A stretch of 64,000 nt of DNA from Pelomonas paludis (GTDB lineage Bacteria; Pseudomonadota; Gammaproteobacteria; Burkholderiales; Burkholderiaceae_C), in NCBI RefSeq assembly GCF_039872745.1, contig NZ_JBDPZD010000002.1:372001-436000 (forward strand), written 5' to 3'. Made by a program: the position numbers and the translations under genes. The notes under the pieces were generated by a model, which saw only the letters and a list, made by a program, of their open reading frames with translations, had not been told where the DNA came from and did no database searches. Of this stretch, positions 22,261 to 30,799 are shown in pieces (the stretch's first letter is position 1; each line of letters begins with the position of its first letter).

Positions 22261-23700
22261 ATGGCCCTCGACGCATGGCTCCCCATCGGATTCAAGCTGC
22301 CAGACGGCGCGAAAGTTCGCGCCGCGCTTTTCGAGGGCACGGATTGGCAGATCTACGAATCGATGGGCGGCGGGCGCGCGCTCGTCGTGTTGGACTCGCT
22401 GGCGCAGCATTGGCTGGACGCGGGGCTGATTGAAGACGGGACGTTCAACGCCTCGCAGTTCGGCGACCGCCAATTGCGGTCGATCTCGTGCGGGCCGAGC
22501 CAAACGCTTTGCCCGGTCAGCGAAGCGAAGTCTCCCGACAACAAGGCCGAGGCGCTTTCCTTCGCCTTGGCGTTGAAGGCTACGCGCGACATCGATGCGG
22601 ACTCCCCGCTGCAAGACGCTCTCTACATCGAGAAGATCACGCGGCTGCTGCCGACCTACAGCATCAGCTCCAGAACCGGCGACGATGTCGTGCTCGGCTA
22701 CTGGCTGACGGGCGGCACGAACATTCCGGCCACATCCTTTCGTCGGCTGCGTCAGTCCATGAGTTGGCTCGGTGCGGGCCATTTGAAGGATGTCGTGCAA
22801 GCGGCGGGCTTCGAAGTCGCTGAAATCATCCCGCTGGAGCGCAAGCCTGCGGCTCCTGTCAAAAAAACGGAAGCCACCCCCGCCGAGAAGGTGGAGGAAG
22901 TCAAACGCGCCGAGCCGGAACCCAACAAGGTCTTCGAACTCGCCGGGCGTCCCGAACTGGCGGCCTTCTTCAACGAGCATATCGTCGACATCATCCTGCA
23001 CCGCGACCGCTACAAGGCGCTCGGCATCGAGTTCCCGTCAGCGGTGATCCTGCACGGCCCTCCGGGTTGCGGCAAAACCTTCGCGGTCGACCGGCTGGTG
23101 GACTTCCTGGGCTGGCCAAGTTTCCAGATCGACGCCTCCAGCGTCGCCAGTCCCTACATCCACGAGACCAGCAAGAAGGTCGCGCAGGTGTTCGACAAGG
23201 CGATGGAGAACGCGCCGTCCGTCCTCGTGATCGACGAGATGGAGGCATTCCTTGCCGACCGCGAGATGGGGTCGGGTCATCACCGCGTCGAGGAAATGGC
23301 CGAGTTCCTGCGCCGCATTCCGGAGGCGGTGAAGAACGACGTGCTGATCATCGCCATGACCAACCGTATCGACATGATCGACCCGGCCATCCAGCGCCGA
23401 GGGCGTTTCGATCACGTCATCAAGGTGGATTTCGCCAGCGAGGTTGAAGTGCAGTCGCTGCTGGACAAGCTGCTCTCCTCCTTGCCGAAGGAGTCGGACG
23501 TGGATTCCAAGCCGCTGGCGAAGGAGCTGGCTGGCAGGCCCTTGTCCGACGTCTCTTTTGTGGTGCGCGAAGGCGCGAGGCTGGCGGCGCGATCTGGCAA
23601 GGAAAAACTGGATCAGGCCAGCATGTTGTCCGCCCTGCGTGCATCACCAGCGCGGGAGCGCGAGGGTGGCGAAACCAAACGGCGAATCGGATTCGTTTAA
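22261..23700 (+). CDS. AAA+ ATPase of the Cdc48/FtsH type
   Basis: 479 aa from ATG 22261, 4 bases after the Hsp70 stop; an earlier in-frame ATG at 22234 would overlap Hsp70. The N-terminal 200 residues form a domain I do not recognise (WLPIGFKLPDGAKVRAALFEG; TYSISSRTGDDVVLGYWL). The AAA module starts near residue 225: Walker A GPPGCGKT (266-273), Walker B VLVIDEMEAF (321-330), sensor 1 IIAMTNR and arginine fingers in QRRGRFDHV (about 377-386). One AAA ring, intact catalytic residues. Next to Hsp70 it could remodel or unfold substrates handed over by the chaperone, as ClpB works with DnaK, but here with a different AAA class. Confidence 0.85.
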   Translation: MALDAWLPIGFKLPDGAKVRAALFEGTDWQIYESMGGGRALVVLDSLAQHWLDAGLIEDGTFNASQFGDRQLRSISCGPSQTLCPVSEAKSPDNKAEALSFALALKATRDIDADSPLQDALYIEKITRLLPTYSISSRTGDDVVLGYWLTGGTNIPATSFRRLRQSMSWLGAGHLKDVVQAAGFEVAEIIPLERKPAAPVKKTEATPAEKVEEVKRAEPEPNKVFELAGRPELAAFFNEHIVDIILHRDRYKALGIEFPSAVILHGPPGCGKTFAVDRLVDFLGWPSFQIDASSVASPYIHETSKKVAQVFDKAMENAPSVLVIDEMEAFLADREMGSGHHRVEEMAEFLRRIPEAVKNDVLIIAMTNRIDMIDPAIQRRGRFDHVIKVDFASEVEVQSLLDKLLSSLPKESDVDSKPLAKELAGRPLSDVSFVVREGARLAARSGKEKLDQASMLSALRASPAREREGGETKRRIGFV

Positions 23701-23712
23701 GGGGAGATGGTA

Positions 23713-25194
23713 GTGACGGGGGGAAAAGAAGAACAGAAGAAGGGAGAAGGCAAAGGCTTCGCAGGCCTTTCCTCGCTCGTGTCCGACGTGGACACGACGC
23801 CGCCCCCTGCCGCCAAAATAGAACCTGCTGCCGCTGCACCGGGTGCCGGACATCCCGCCCCGCAGCCCGCGCAGCCCGCGCAGCCGCAGCCGAGCCAACG
23901 CCAAACGTATCAAGAGCCTGCGCAGCCGCCGTCCTCTGGATCGTCCGGCGGCAAGTGGGTGTTGGGCATTGCCGCCGTCATTGGCGTGCTCTGGCTCATC
24001 GGTCAGTCGGACAAGAGCACGACCTCTCCAACTCCGGCCTACTCGCCTCCCGCGCAGACCGCGACGCCAAGTTACTCGCCGCCGCCTGCTGAACCGCAAG
24101 CGCCATCTCGCCCACAGGAATCGATGCCGCCTGTTGGGCAAAACTTGGTGTTTTCAACGGCGCAGATTCGCTACTGCTTGGCCGAGGACATCCGCATGGA
24201 GGGTGCGAAATCGGCTCTCAACAACTACATCGACTCAGACGTGGATCGCTTCAACGCGATGGTGGCCGACTACAACAGCCGCTGCGGGAGCTTCCGTTAT
24301 CGCAGCGGCGCGCTGGAAAGTGCGCGGCGGGATGTTGAGCCGTACCGGAGTCAACTTCAGGCCGAGGGCGGAAACAAATTCGCTCGTAGTCCATCAACTG
24401 GCTCGCTGTCGAAACCCGCGCCGTCGCGCGCGGCTCCGGATGCGACGGTGCAGGCGGTGCAGGCGGTGCAACAGAAACTCAATGAGCTTGGCTACAGCGC
24501 AGGGACTCCGGATGGGTTGATGGGCCGGGGCACTCGCTCGGCCATCATCGCATTCCAGGAGGACAGAGGCTTGGCCGCGACTGGCGTGGCAGATCAAGTG
24601 CTGCTGCTTCAGCTACAGCGTGCTCCTGCACGCTCAAGTGGCGGTTGGAGTGCCAACGATCCGGTCGTGCAGGAAGCTCCACCAAGAACCGCTACGACCG
24701 CAACTGCACCGTTGTCTGCTCCTCCATCGCCAAGCGTGCAGAGGTCAGGCCCTCCAGCCAATTCGTGGGTATCAGGCTCAAACTGGTATTGCAACGACGG
24801 CTACAAGAAAGTCGGCAACAGTTGCGAGAAATTGGTTGTTCCTCGCAATGCTTGGGTATCTGGTTCCAACTGGTATTGCAATGACGGGTTCCGAAAGGTC
24901 GGAGACCAATGCGTAGCACTCAATGTCCCTGACAACGCTTGGGTGTCGGGATCGAATTGGTATTGCAACGATGGCTATCGGAAGGCCGGCGACCGCTGCG
25001 AGAGGCTAAATGTTCCTCGCAATGCTTGGGTATCCGGCTCTAACTGGTACTGCAACGATGGATTCCGAAAAGTCGGAGACCAATGCGTAGCACTTACTGT
25101 CCCTGACAACGCTTGGGTGTCTGGCTCCAACTGGTACTGCAATGACGGGTACCGAAAGGTTGGCGACAAGTGCGTTTCCGTTTACGAGAGATGA
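23713..25194 (+). CDS. inner-membrane/periplasmic protein with peptidoglycan-binding domain and Cys-repeat tail
   Basis: 493 aa from GTG 23713, six bases after AAGGGGAG; ATG 23707 would leave no spacer. Layout: cytoplasmic N terminus with GFAGLSSLVSDV (15-26), a Pro/Gln linker, one membrane span (about 82-97, after GKWVLGI), a domain with two Cys, a PG_binding_1 domain (about 246-300: VQQKLNELGYSAGTPDG and GTRSAIIAFQ), then five 29-residue repeats (from 350) each with WVSGSNWYCNDG and a second Cys. The N-terminal motif recurs in the protein at 28428. Expected topology: N-in, C-terminal part in periplasm on peptidoglycan. Confidence 0.75.
   Translation: MTGGKEEQKKGEGKGFAGLSSLVSDVDTTPPPAAKIEPAAAAPGAGHPAPQPAQPAQPQPSQRQTYQEPAQPPSSGSSGGKWVLGIAAVIGVLWLIGQSDKSTTSPTPAYSPPAQTATPSYSPPPAEPQAPSRPQESMPPVGQNLVFSTAQIRYCLAEDIRMEGAKSALNNYIDSDVDRFNAMVADYNSRCGSFRYRSGALESARRDVEPYRSQLQAEGGNKFARSPSTGSLSKPAPSRAAPDATVQAVQAVQQKLNELGYSAGTPDGLMGRGTRSAIIAFQEDRGLAATGVADQVLLLQLQRAPARSSGGWSANDPVVQEAPPRTATTATAPLSAPPSPSVQRSGPPANSWVSGSNWYCNDGYKKVGNSCEKLVVPRNAWVSGSNWYCNDGFRKVGDQCVALNVPDNAWVSGSNWYCNDGYRKAGDRCERLNVPRNAWVSGSNWYCNDGFRKVGDQCVALTVPDNAWVSGSNWYCNDGYRKVGDKCVSVYER
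24760..25191 (+). repeat. five tandem 87-bp coding repeats
   Basis: Units start at 24760, 24847, 24934, 25021 and 25108 (the last is shortened by the stop codon at 25192). Units alternate in type: 2 and 4 are nearly identical, and units 3 and 5 are alike, which suggests duplication of a 174-bp pair. Each encodes N.WVSGSNWYCNDG...GD.C with two cysteines. Confidence 0.95.
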
Positions 25195-27237
25195 GTGATT
25201 TCCGGTATGACAATGGCAATCTGCTTCAAATGCGGTTCCGCGAAGTCCGGCGCACTGCTCGCCTGCCGGAGCTGCAGTGCCGCGCCGGGCACGAACAGCG
25301 AGTATGCCGTTTCGCTTGCCCTGTCCGATCACCTGTCGTCAAAAGATCAGCTTGCGCAATACAGCCATGAGTTGCGCAGCGGCAAGAAGCTATCCGTCCC
25401 GCGCGAAGCACTCGTGCAGGCGCTCGATGCGCTGAAAGATCCGCAGCTTCTGGCAATGCTCGGTGCGCAACCTCAACCGGCAACGCCCACGCCAGCCCCC
25501 TCGGCTCCAGCAGCGACGCGACAGCCTCCACCCGTTCCTCCGGCAGCCCCACAGCGAGTTGCTCCGCCGCCACCGCCGATCAAGCAGGAGCCTCGCCTCA
25601 CCACAACCGCACTGCATCAGTCGGCGTTCGCGGTCTTGGGCGTGACGACCCGCGACAACCGCAAGCACATCGTCGAGTTGGCGGAAGAGAAGTCTCTGGA
25701 ACTGGATCACGACGTTTGCCAGAAGGCACGGTCCGACTTGACGAACCCGCGCACCCGGTTGAGCGCGGAGATCGCGTGGCTTCCCGGCGTCTCGCCGCGC
25801 AAGGCGACCCAGTTGGTCGAAAACCTGCTCAACGACCCGATGGCGATAAGGGAGGAGTCTGGCCTGCCCACGCTTGCCCACCTGAATCTGCTTGCTGCCG
25901 CGTTCGAAGCCGTGGATGGTAAGCACGATGCGGACGACTTGGCCGGGTTCATCATGGAAGCCGCCTACCTCGCCGATGAGCTGACTCCGGAGGAGGTGCT
26001 GCGCGACATCAACGAGGATCGCGCTGTGTCCGGCTTTCCGGAAGTGCGTGCGCTCGACCAGATCGAAGCCGAACTGACGGAGCGCAAGCGGTACTACCGT
26101 GGTGCCATCAAGGATGCGCTCGACAGGCTGCCGCCGATGACGCTCATCCAAGTGATGACCGAAACAGTGGATGGCGTGACCTCCGGCGGCGAGGATCATG
26201 CGCCGGGACTGATCGATGACCTAGTGGACAGCTACGAGGTAGAGACTCACGGCATCCTGCAAAAGGAGGCCGAGAACGTCCACAAGCTCATCAAGGCGGC
26301 CAGAGACCACGCCGGCTCCGGCGAAGCCGCCGTCAAGCCCTACGTGGACAAGCTCGATGCAGTTGCGCGTAATTGGGACAAGATCGCCCAGCCCATTCAA
26401 CTGAGTTCGAAAGCGCGCGGCATCGACCACGAAGCGAGCCGCGACTTGGCCTACGAGATTCGCGGCCTTGCCATCGACCTGTTCAACAAGCACGACATGC
26501 TCGCTCATTCGAAGCGACTGACCGGGTTGATTCAGGAACTTTTTTCTGAGGTTCCAGAAATCGCTGATCGCGTCGAGGAGGACGCGGACGCGCTCGCGGA
26601 CATTTTCCAACAACGCAAGCAGGCCGCTTCGCGCAAAGACGAGTGGGCGCGCGAAATCACTTACCGCGCCGAGATTGGCGTGATGTTCAAGGATGCCTTG
26701 AGCATTTCCCCAGACGGCGTTTCGTGGAAGGGCCAGAACTTTCCGCTGGACTCGATCACGCGCGTTCGTTGGGGTGGCGTCAGCCATTCCGTCAATGGCA
26801 TTCCCACCGGAACGACCTACACGATTGCGTTCGGCAACCGGAATTCCGAAGCGGTCGTGGAACTGAAGAAGCAAGACGTCTACACCACGTTCATCGACAA
26901 GCTCTGGCGGGCAGTCTGCGTGCGCCTTCTTACCGAGATGCTCGAAGCCCTGAAGGATGGGCGCGACCTGCACTTCGGCGACGCACTCCTGCACGACGAT
27001 GGCATCACGCTCGTGCGGCGCAAGTTCCTCGGCTCCAACGAGAAGGTGCGCTGCTCATGGGGTCAAGTCCATGTGTGGAGCGCGGATGGTTCGTTCTGCA
27101 TCGGAGCCAAGGATGACAAGAAGGTCAACGCCGGAATTTCCTACATTCACGGGGCGAACACCCACATTCTGGAACAGGCCATTCGCATGGGCTTCAAGAA
27201 GCCGGGAATGCGCCGTTTGAGCGATCTATTGCAGTGA
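25195..27237 (+). CDS. zinc-ribbon, J-like and PH-like domain protein
   Basis: 680 aa from GTG 25195, which abuts the previous stop and has GAGAG 4 bases before; ATG 25207 or 25213 are alternatives (MAICFKCG looks like a natural start). Order: zinc ribbon C10-x2-C13 and C24-x2-C27; Pro/Ala linker (95-130); a segment around 140-220 (AFAVLGVTTRDNRKHIVELAEEK ... ARSDLTNPRTRLSAEIAWLPG, quoted in part) that resembles a J domain without a clear HPD; a long helical region; and two PH-like beta units at about 490-670 (ISPDGVSWKGQNFPLDSITRVRW pattern, then HDDGITLVRRKFLGSNEKVRC pattern). By context it may be the Hsp70 co-chaperone or adaptor. Confidence 0.65.
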   Translation: MISGMTMAICFKCGSAKSGALLACRSCSAAPGTNSEYAVSLALSDHLSSKDQLAQYSHELRSGKKLSVPREALVQALDALKDPQLLAMLGAQPQPATPTPAPSAPAATRQPPPVPPAAPQRVAPPPPPIKQEPRLTTTALHQSAFAVLGVTTRDNRKHIVELAEEKSLELDHDVCQKARSDLTNPRTRLSAEIAWLPGVSPRKATQLVENLLNDPMAIREESGLPTLAHLNLLAAAFEAVDGKHDADDLAGFIMEAAYLADELTPEEVLRDINEDRAVSGFPEVRALDQIEAELTERKRYYRGAIKDALDRLPPMTLIQVMTETVDGVTSGGEDHAPGLIDDLVDSYEVETHGILQKEAENVHKLIKAARDHAGSGEAAVKPYVDKLDAVARNWDKIAQPIQLSSKARGIDHEASRDLAYEIRGLAIDLFNKHDMLAHSKRLTGLIQELFSEVPEIADRVEEDADALADIFQQRKQAASRKDEWAREITYRAEIGVMFKDALSISPDGVSWKGQNFPLDSITRVRWGGVSHSVNGIPTGTTYTIAFGNRNSEAVVELKKQDVYTTFIDKLWRAVCVRLLTEMLEALKDGRDLHFGDALLHDDGITLVRRKFLGSNEKVRCSWGQVHVWSADGSFCIGAKDDKKVNAGISYIHGANTHILEQAIRMGFKKPGMRRLSDLLQ

Positions 27238-27267
27238 TTTAATCAAGCATCCAGCGGAGCAGTATTT

Positions 27268-27912
27268 ATGGGATTTCTGTCCAACCTGTTTGGAGGCAAC
27301 AAGGAAGACAAGGCGCTGCGCGAAGCAATGGCGCACATCCACCGCGTCCTCGATGACGAGCAGTTTCAACTGGAACTTGTTCATCCGGCGATGAAGGCGA
27401 TGCTGGAGTCTGCCCCGGCCTACGACAAAGACCCAAACGGCACTGGCCCATTCGGCTTCACCGAGACCAACCCGATTCCGGTCAACGGGCCAATTGGTCA
27501 GTTGGCGTATCTTTCCAGACTCGAAACTCAGTCCGGCCAGCGCATCCTGTTCCACCGCCTCGGAGCCATCGGCACAGTGGACGTGTTCGAGGCCGTGTCA
27601 TTCAATGGAGCCGAGTGGTTCATCCTGTTCGTCGATCTTTATCACCCCCGACGCTCGCGACTCATGCCGGATGGCTTCCGGTTCACGAAGGATGTTGCTC
27701 AGTTCTCCGGCTTCCACAAGTTTTGCGAGAACTTCCCTTACGATTTCATCGAGAAGAAGGCGTCCGAGCGCGAGTCGGGCCTGAGCATGGCGTACATCGC
27801 CATCAGCAAGGTGTCGGACCAGATCCAGAACCGTGTCTTCAACAGGCCGTTGGCCCACAAGGCCAAGCTCGACCTCGTGAAGAGCCGCTTGTCGAGCGTC
27901 CAATCCCAATAG
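27268..27912 (+). CDS. cargo 1 protein, function unknown
   Basis: 214 aa, ATG 27268 with GCGGAGC 9 bases upstream. N terminus MGFLSNLFGGNKEDK looks like a short amphipathic membrane-associated start found on many cytoplasmic inner-membrane-peripheral proteins. A globular alpha/beta domain follows (GQLAYLSRLETQSGQRILFHRLG, VDVFEAVSFNGAEWFILFVDLYHPRRS). No signal peptide, no cysteine pairs, no catalytic motif recognised. It lies between the J-like protein and the periplasmic proteins of the operon and probably acts on the cytoplasmic side of the membrane. Confidence 0.65.
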   Translation: MGFLSNLFGGNKEDKALREAMAHIHRVLDDEQFQLELVHPAMKAMLESAPAYDKDPNGTGPFGFTETNPIPVNGPIGQLAYLSRLETQSGQRILFHRLGAIGTVDVFEAVSFNGAEWFILFVDLYHPRRSRLMPDGFRFTKDVAQFSGFHKFCENFPYDFIEKKASERESGLSMAYIAISKVSDQIQNRVFNRPLAHKAKLDLVKSRLSSVQSQ

Positions 27913-27921
27913 GTGATGCCG

Positions 27922-28410
27922 ATGAAGAAGTCACTTCTGGCGACGCTCGCTACATTGATGAGCCTTCAGGCAGCGCCTGCTCTGGCCGAGAACTACGAGG
28001 TCAACCTGAACCGCAAGGGCAGCAACGTCTACAAGATCGATGGCAAGGACATCTTCATCCAGACGCGCTACTGCTACGTCTACGCCTACTCCGAGGAGGC
28101 CATCCTCAAGACGTCAGGCTATGGCGGCGAGGTCATCTTCTTCGACAGCAAGGACAAGTGCGATGTGAAGGCGGTCTTTGGCCTGTCGAAGCAGGAGCCG
28201 GGGAAATACGTGGTGACGGTCAGTCTCGAGGACGATGGCTGGTATGAGGTATTCGGGACGAACTCGTACATCAAGACATCGAGTTGCCTGTCCCTCGCGC
28301 TCGGCGAGGAGGCATACCTGACGATTTCGCCTTCCGGTTTCGGAAGGCTGCGGTTTGAGGATGGCGACGACTGCATGGTCGAAGGCGTCTACACCAAGCT
28401 GCGGCTATGA
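27922..28410 (+). CDS. exported cargo 1 protein, function unknown
   Basis: 162 aa from ATG 27922 with AGGTG 7 bases before; upstream GTG 27913 and ATG 27916 would add MMP before a perfect signal peptide. Sec signal MKKSLLATLATLMSLQAAPALA with cleavage after ALA. The mature part is beta-rich with four cysteines (YCYVY, KCDV, SCLSLAL, DCMVEG), so two disulphides are likely. It contains paired motifs of similar shape (ILKTSGYGGEVIFFDSKDKC and the later YLTISPSGFGRLRFEDGDDC), suggesting an internal duplication. Periplasmic; no known family recognised. Confidence 0.7.
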   Translation: MKKSLLATLATLMSLQAAPALAENYEVNLNRKGSNVYKIDGKDIFIQTRYCYVYAYSEEAILKTSGYGGEVIFFDSKDKCDVKAVFGLSKQEPGKYVVTVSLEDDGWYEVFGTNSYIKTSSCLSLALGEEAYLTISPSGFGRLRFEDGDDCMVEGVYTKLRL

Positions 28411-28427
28411 GATGGAGATGAGGAGCC

Positions 28428-29480
28428 GTGGCTGCTGCTGACGACAAACAAAAAGGAAACGCCACGGGCTTCTCCGGCCTCTCGACACTCGTCTCGGATG
28501 TAGAAGAGGATCGTCCTGCCAGCAAACCTGTTCCGGAAGTCGCCCCGCCGCCGAGCGCCCCACCACCTCCAGAGCCTCCTCCCGTGCGGGCCGAGGCAAG
28601 CCCGGCTGCTTCTGCCACACCTCAGCCGCCAACGGGAAAGGGCGACACTTCTTCCGATGTGACCACCGGCAAGTGGATGGTCGGCATCGGGTTGGGAATC
28701 GGGCTTCTGCTCATCATCTTCGTCAACGCGACCAAGAACGAGTCCACCCCTTCGACGACGGCTCCGGTTGCGCAAGCACCCACCACGGCCGTCGCCGCCT
28801 ATCCACCGCCGACTGCTGTGCCAGTCACACCGAGACAGCAGCCTGCTCCAGAGGCATTCAGCCACCGGAACGCAGCCACGGAATCCGTGAACGTGCTCGG
28901 CCAGCAGATCGTGTTCTCAAATCCGAGTGGCTACTGCACGCCAGGCAAATCGGCGCGCGAAGTGGAGCTGATGGACTTGGCACGACGCTCCCTCGGAGAA
29001 GGTTCCCGCCTCGTGCATGCGGCAGTCCGCTGTTCCGAGCTGGAGGACTACCGCGAGGGCCGGAGGGAAATGCTGGATCACTGGCTGCAGATCCAGCTCA
29101 TCGGCCCGAAGGGGAACTTCCAGCGAATCGAAATGCCGCGAGAGGCATTCCTTTCCAGTCTTTCCAAGTCGAGTCCGCGGGTGAACTCAGCCGAACTCAA
29201 TCGACGGTTGAAAGCGTCGTTCGAGAACAGCGAGATCAGCCTGTCTGATATGAAGTTTGAGCCGATTGGGCGGGACGGGAACGCGGTCTATTTTTCCATG
29301 CGGATGAACATGAGCGTTGGGGAAACCAGCCGACCGGTCACGGGGATCAGCGGGATCACGCTCCTGAACTCCCTCCCGCTCTCGATCAGCGTTTATGAAG
29401 GCACCGGCTCGCCGCAGAGCCGTGGTCAGTTGCAATCTGTCCAGCAGGAGCTGCTGAACAGCCTCCTCACCGAGAACTGA
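28428..29480 (+). CDS. single-span membrane protein sharing the GF.GLS.LVSDV motif
   Basis: 350 aa from GTG 28428; the ribosome site AGGAG is only 2 bases from it, so translation may depend on coupling to the upstream gene. N-terminal cytoplasmic motif GFSGLSTLVSDV (14-25), Pro-rich linker, one membrane span (83-99, after TTGKWMVGI), then a periplasmic part with two Cys (about 177 and 204) and a C-terminal beta domain. The motif and the GKW(M/V)(V/L)GI start of the membrane span match the protein at 23713, while the periplasmic domains differ. It overlaps the next gene by 1 base. Confidence 0.7.
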   Translation: MAAADDKQKGNATGFSGLSTLVSDVEEDRPASKPVPEVAPPPSAPPPPEPPPVRAEASPAASATPQPPTGKGDTSSDVTTGKWMVGIGLGIGLLLIIFVNATKNESTPSTTAPVAQAPTTAVAAYPPPTAVPVTPRQQPAPEAFSHRNAATESVNVLGQQIVFSNPSGYCTPGKSAREVELMDLARRSLGEGSRLVHAAVRCSELEDYREGRREMLDHWLQIQLIGPKGNFQRIEMPREAFLSSLSKSSPRVNSAELNRRLKASFENSEISLSDMKFEPIGRDGNAVYFSMRMNMSVGETSRPVTGISGITLLNSLPLSISVYEGTGSPQSRGQLQSVQQELLNSLLTEN

Positions 29481-30133
29481 TGATGAACAAAGCAAGAACA
29501 ATATTCTCCGCCCTGTGCTTCTGCTTGTTGGCTTCGGTCGCCTTGTCGGTTGCCGCGCAGTCAGCCGGTTACACCAAGCTCAACGTCAAAGGCCGAGTCC
29601 AGCTTGAGGTTCCGAGCGACTGGACGATCAGCGATGCGGAACAGCGCAGGCGCGTCAAGGAGCTTGCGGAGAAGGTCACCGGGGTTGCCACTGAGCATGT
29701 GGCATCGCTTTCGGCGCAGTCCTATCCAGCACCATCGCGGGTCTTTGTCCGGGTGTCGTTCATCCCGATGGAGCCGCCGCTTACTCAAGCGGATGTCCGG
29801 CAGGAGGTTCTGGCCAACAAGCAGCAGGTGCTCAAGGACTTGGCGGACGTGTGGCGCGAGGAGTCCCCAACGATGTGGGCGGGCATGGCGAAGTACGGCA
29901 TGAAGGAAGTTGGACGCCCGAGCTTTGCCGTCGAACCAATTGGAGGCCAGACCGCCCTGATCATTCGCTACGGACGCACATCGTCGGCCAACTCGGCAGA
30001 GACGATGCGGGTGACTCAATACCATGTGCCGCTGGGCGCTGAAAAAGCCCTGATCACGCTTTCGTATATCGAAGGCGATCCGCAGGCAATCGCGGCCCAC
30101 AACCGACTGAAGAGCAGTATCGCGATTCGATAA
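29480..30133 (+). CDS. exported cargo 1 protein, function unknown
   Basis: 217 aa, ATG 29480 overlapping the previous stop (ATG 29483 possible). Signal peptide at 1-26 (ARTIFSALCFCLLASVALSVAAQ). The mature protein has the look of periplasmic proteins with a single alpha/beta domain: VQLEVPSDWTISDAEQRRRVKEL near the start, then VASLSAQSYPAPSRVFVRVSFI and a C-terminal ALITLSYIEGDPQAIAAHNRL. The pattern strand-VPSDW...; VRVSF; ..LSY is typical of small secreted PsbP/DcrB-like folds that handle envelope stress; this is only a resemblance. No cysteines in the mature part. Confidence 0.65.
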   Translation: MMNKARTIFSALCFCLLASVALSVAAQSAGYTKLNVKGRVQLEVPSDWTISDAEQRRRVKELAEKVTGVATEHVASLSAQSYPAPSRVFVRVSFIPMEPPLTQADVRQEVLANKQQVLKDLADVWREESPTMWAGMAKYGMKEVGRPSFAVEPIGGQTALIIRYGRTSSANSAETMRVTQYHVPLGAEKALITLSYIEGDPQAIAAHNRLKSSIAIR

Positions 30134-30151
30134 GAAGAAGAGGAACAGCCA

Positions 30152-30778
30152 ATGGCCTACGTAGATCCCAACGCGCCGTCGCCAACCTCCGGCGACTACA
30201 CCCAAGAACCAAACGCACCCGTCGATCAAAGCAAGAGTTTTCTTGGCGGGCAGCATCACCCGTGGAGGCGGTTGTTTGCACGCACGGTTGACATCTGCAC
30301 GGCTGGATTCGCGTTGTTCCTTCTCTTGATATTCGCGTTCAGCGCGACGATGCCAGAGCAGGCAGCGGGCTTCGCAAAGGCAATCGAAAATCCCATTATC
30401 GCCAGTGTCGTGCTGTATCTGATCTGGCTGCCCGCCGAGGCTCTGCTTCTATCGCTGTTCGGGACGACTCCGGCGAAGTGGCTGTTTGGCATCAGGGTCG
30501 CACATCCGGGCTGCGACCTGCTGAACTTTTCAGAGGCGCTGAACCGCTCATTTCTTGTCTTTATTCAGGGTGTCGGGCTGGGCATTCCGTTCGTCGCATT
30601 GTTCACGCAACTGTTCGCGTATCGGCGGCTCACGAAGACCGGCACGACCCTGTGGGATACATCCGCCAACGCAGTGGTGCTCCATAAAAAGTGGGGAGTG
30701 TTTCGCGCGCTTGTGTGTACCGCCGCTGTCTTCGCCGTGCTGATCCTGATGAGCGCATTGAACGCGGCAGGAAAGTGA
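30152..30778 (+). CDS. RDD-family membrane protein
   Basis: 208 aa, ATG 30152 preceded by AGAGGAAC. The N terminus MAYVDPNAPS is shared with the last gene of the operon. The RDD motif appears as WRRLFARTVD at about residues 38-47, with membrane spans at about 50-68, 85-110, 130-150 and 185-203. RDD proteins are small membrane proteins of mostly unknown role; some act in Na+/H+ transport. In this operon it may be the membrane platform for the chaperone-linked proteins. Spacing to the neighbours is 18 and 21 bases. Confidence 0.8.
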   Translation: MAYVDPNAPSPTSGDYTQEPNAPVDQSKSFLGGQHHPWRRLFARTVDICTAGFALFLLLIFAFSATMPEQAAGFAKAIENPIIASVVLYLIWLPAEALLLSLFGTTPAKWLFGIRVAHPGCDLLNFSEALNRSFLVFIQGVGLGIPFVALFTQLFAYRRLTKTGTTLWDTSANAVVLHKKWGVFRALVCTAAVFAVLILMSALNAAGK

Positions 30779-30799
30779 TAACCAACAGGGGAGGAACCC

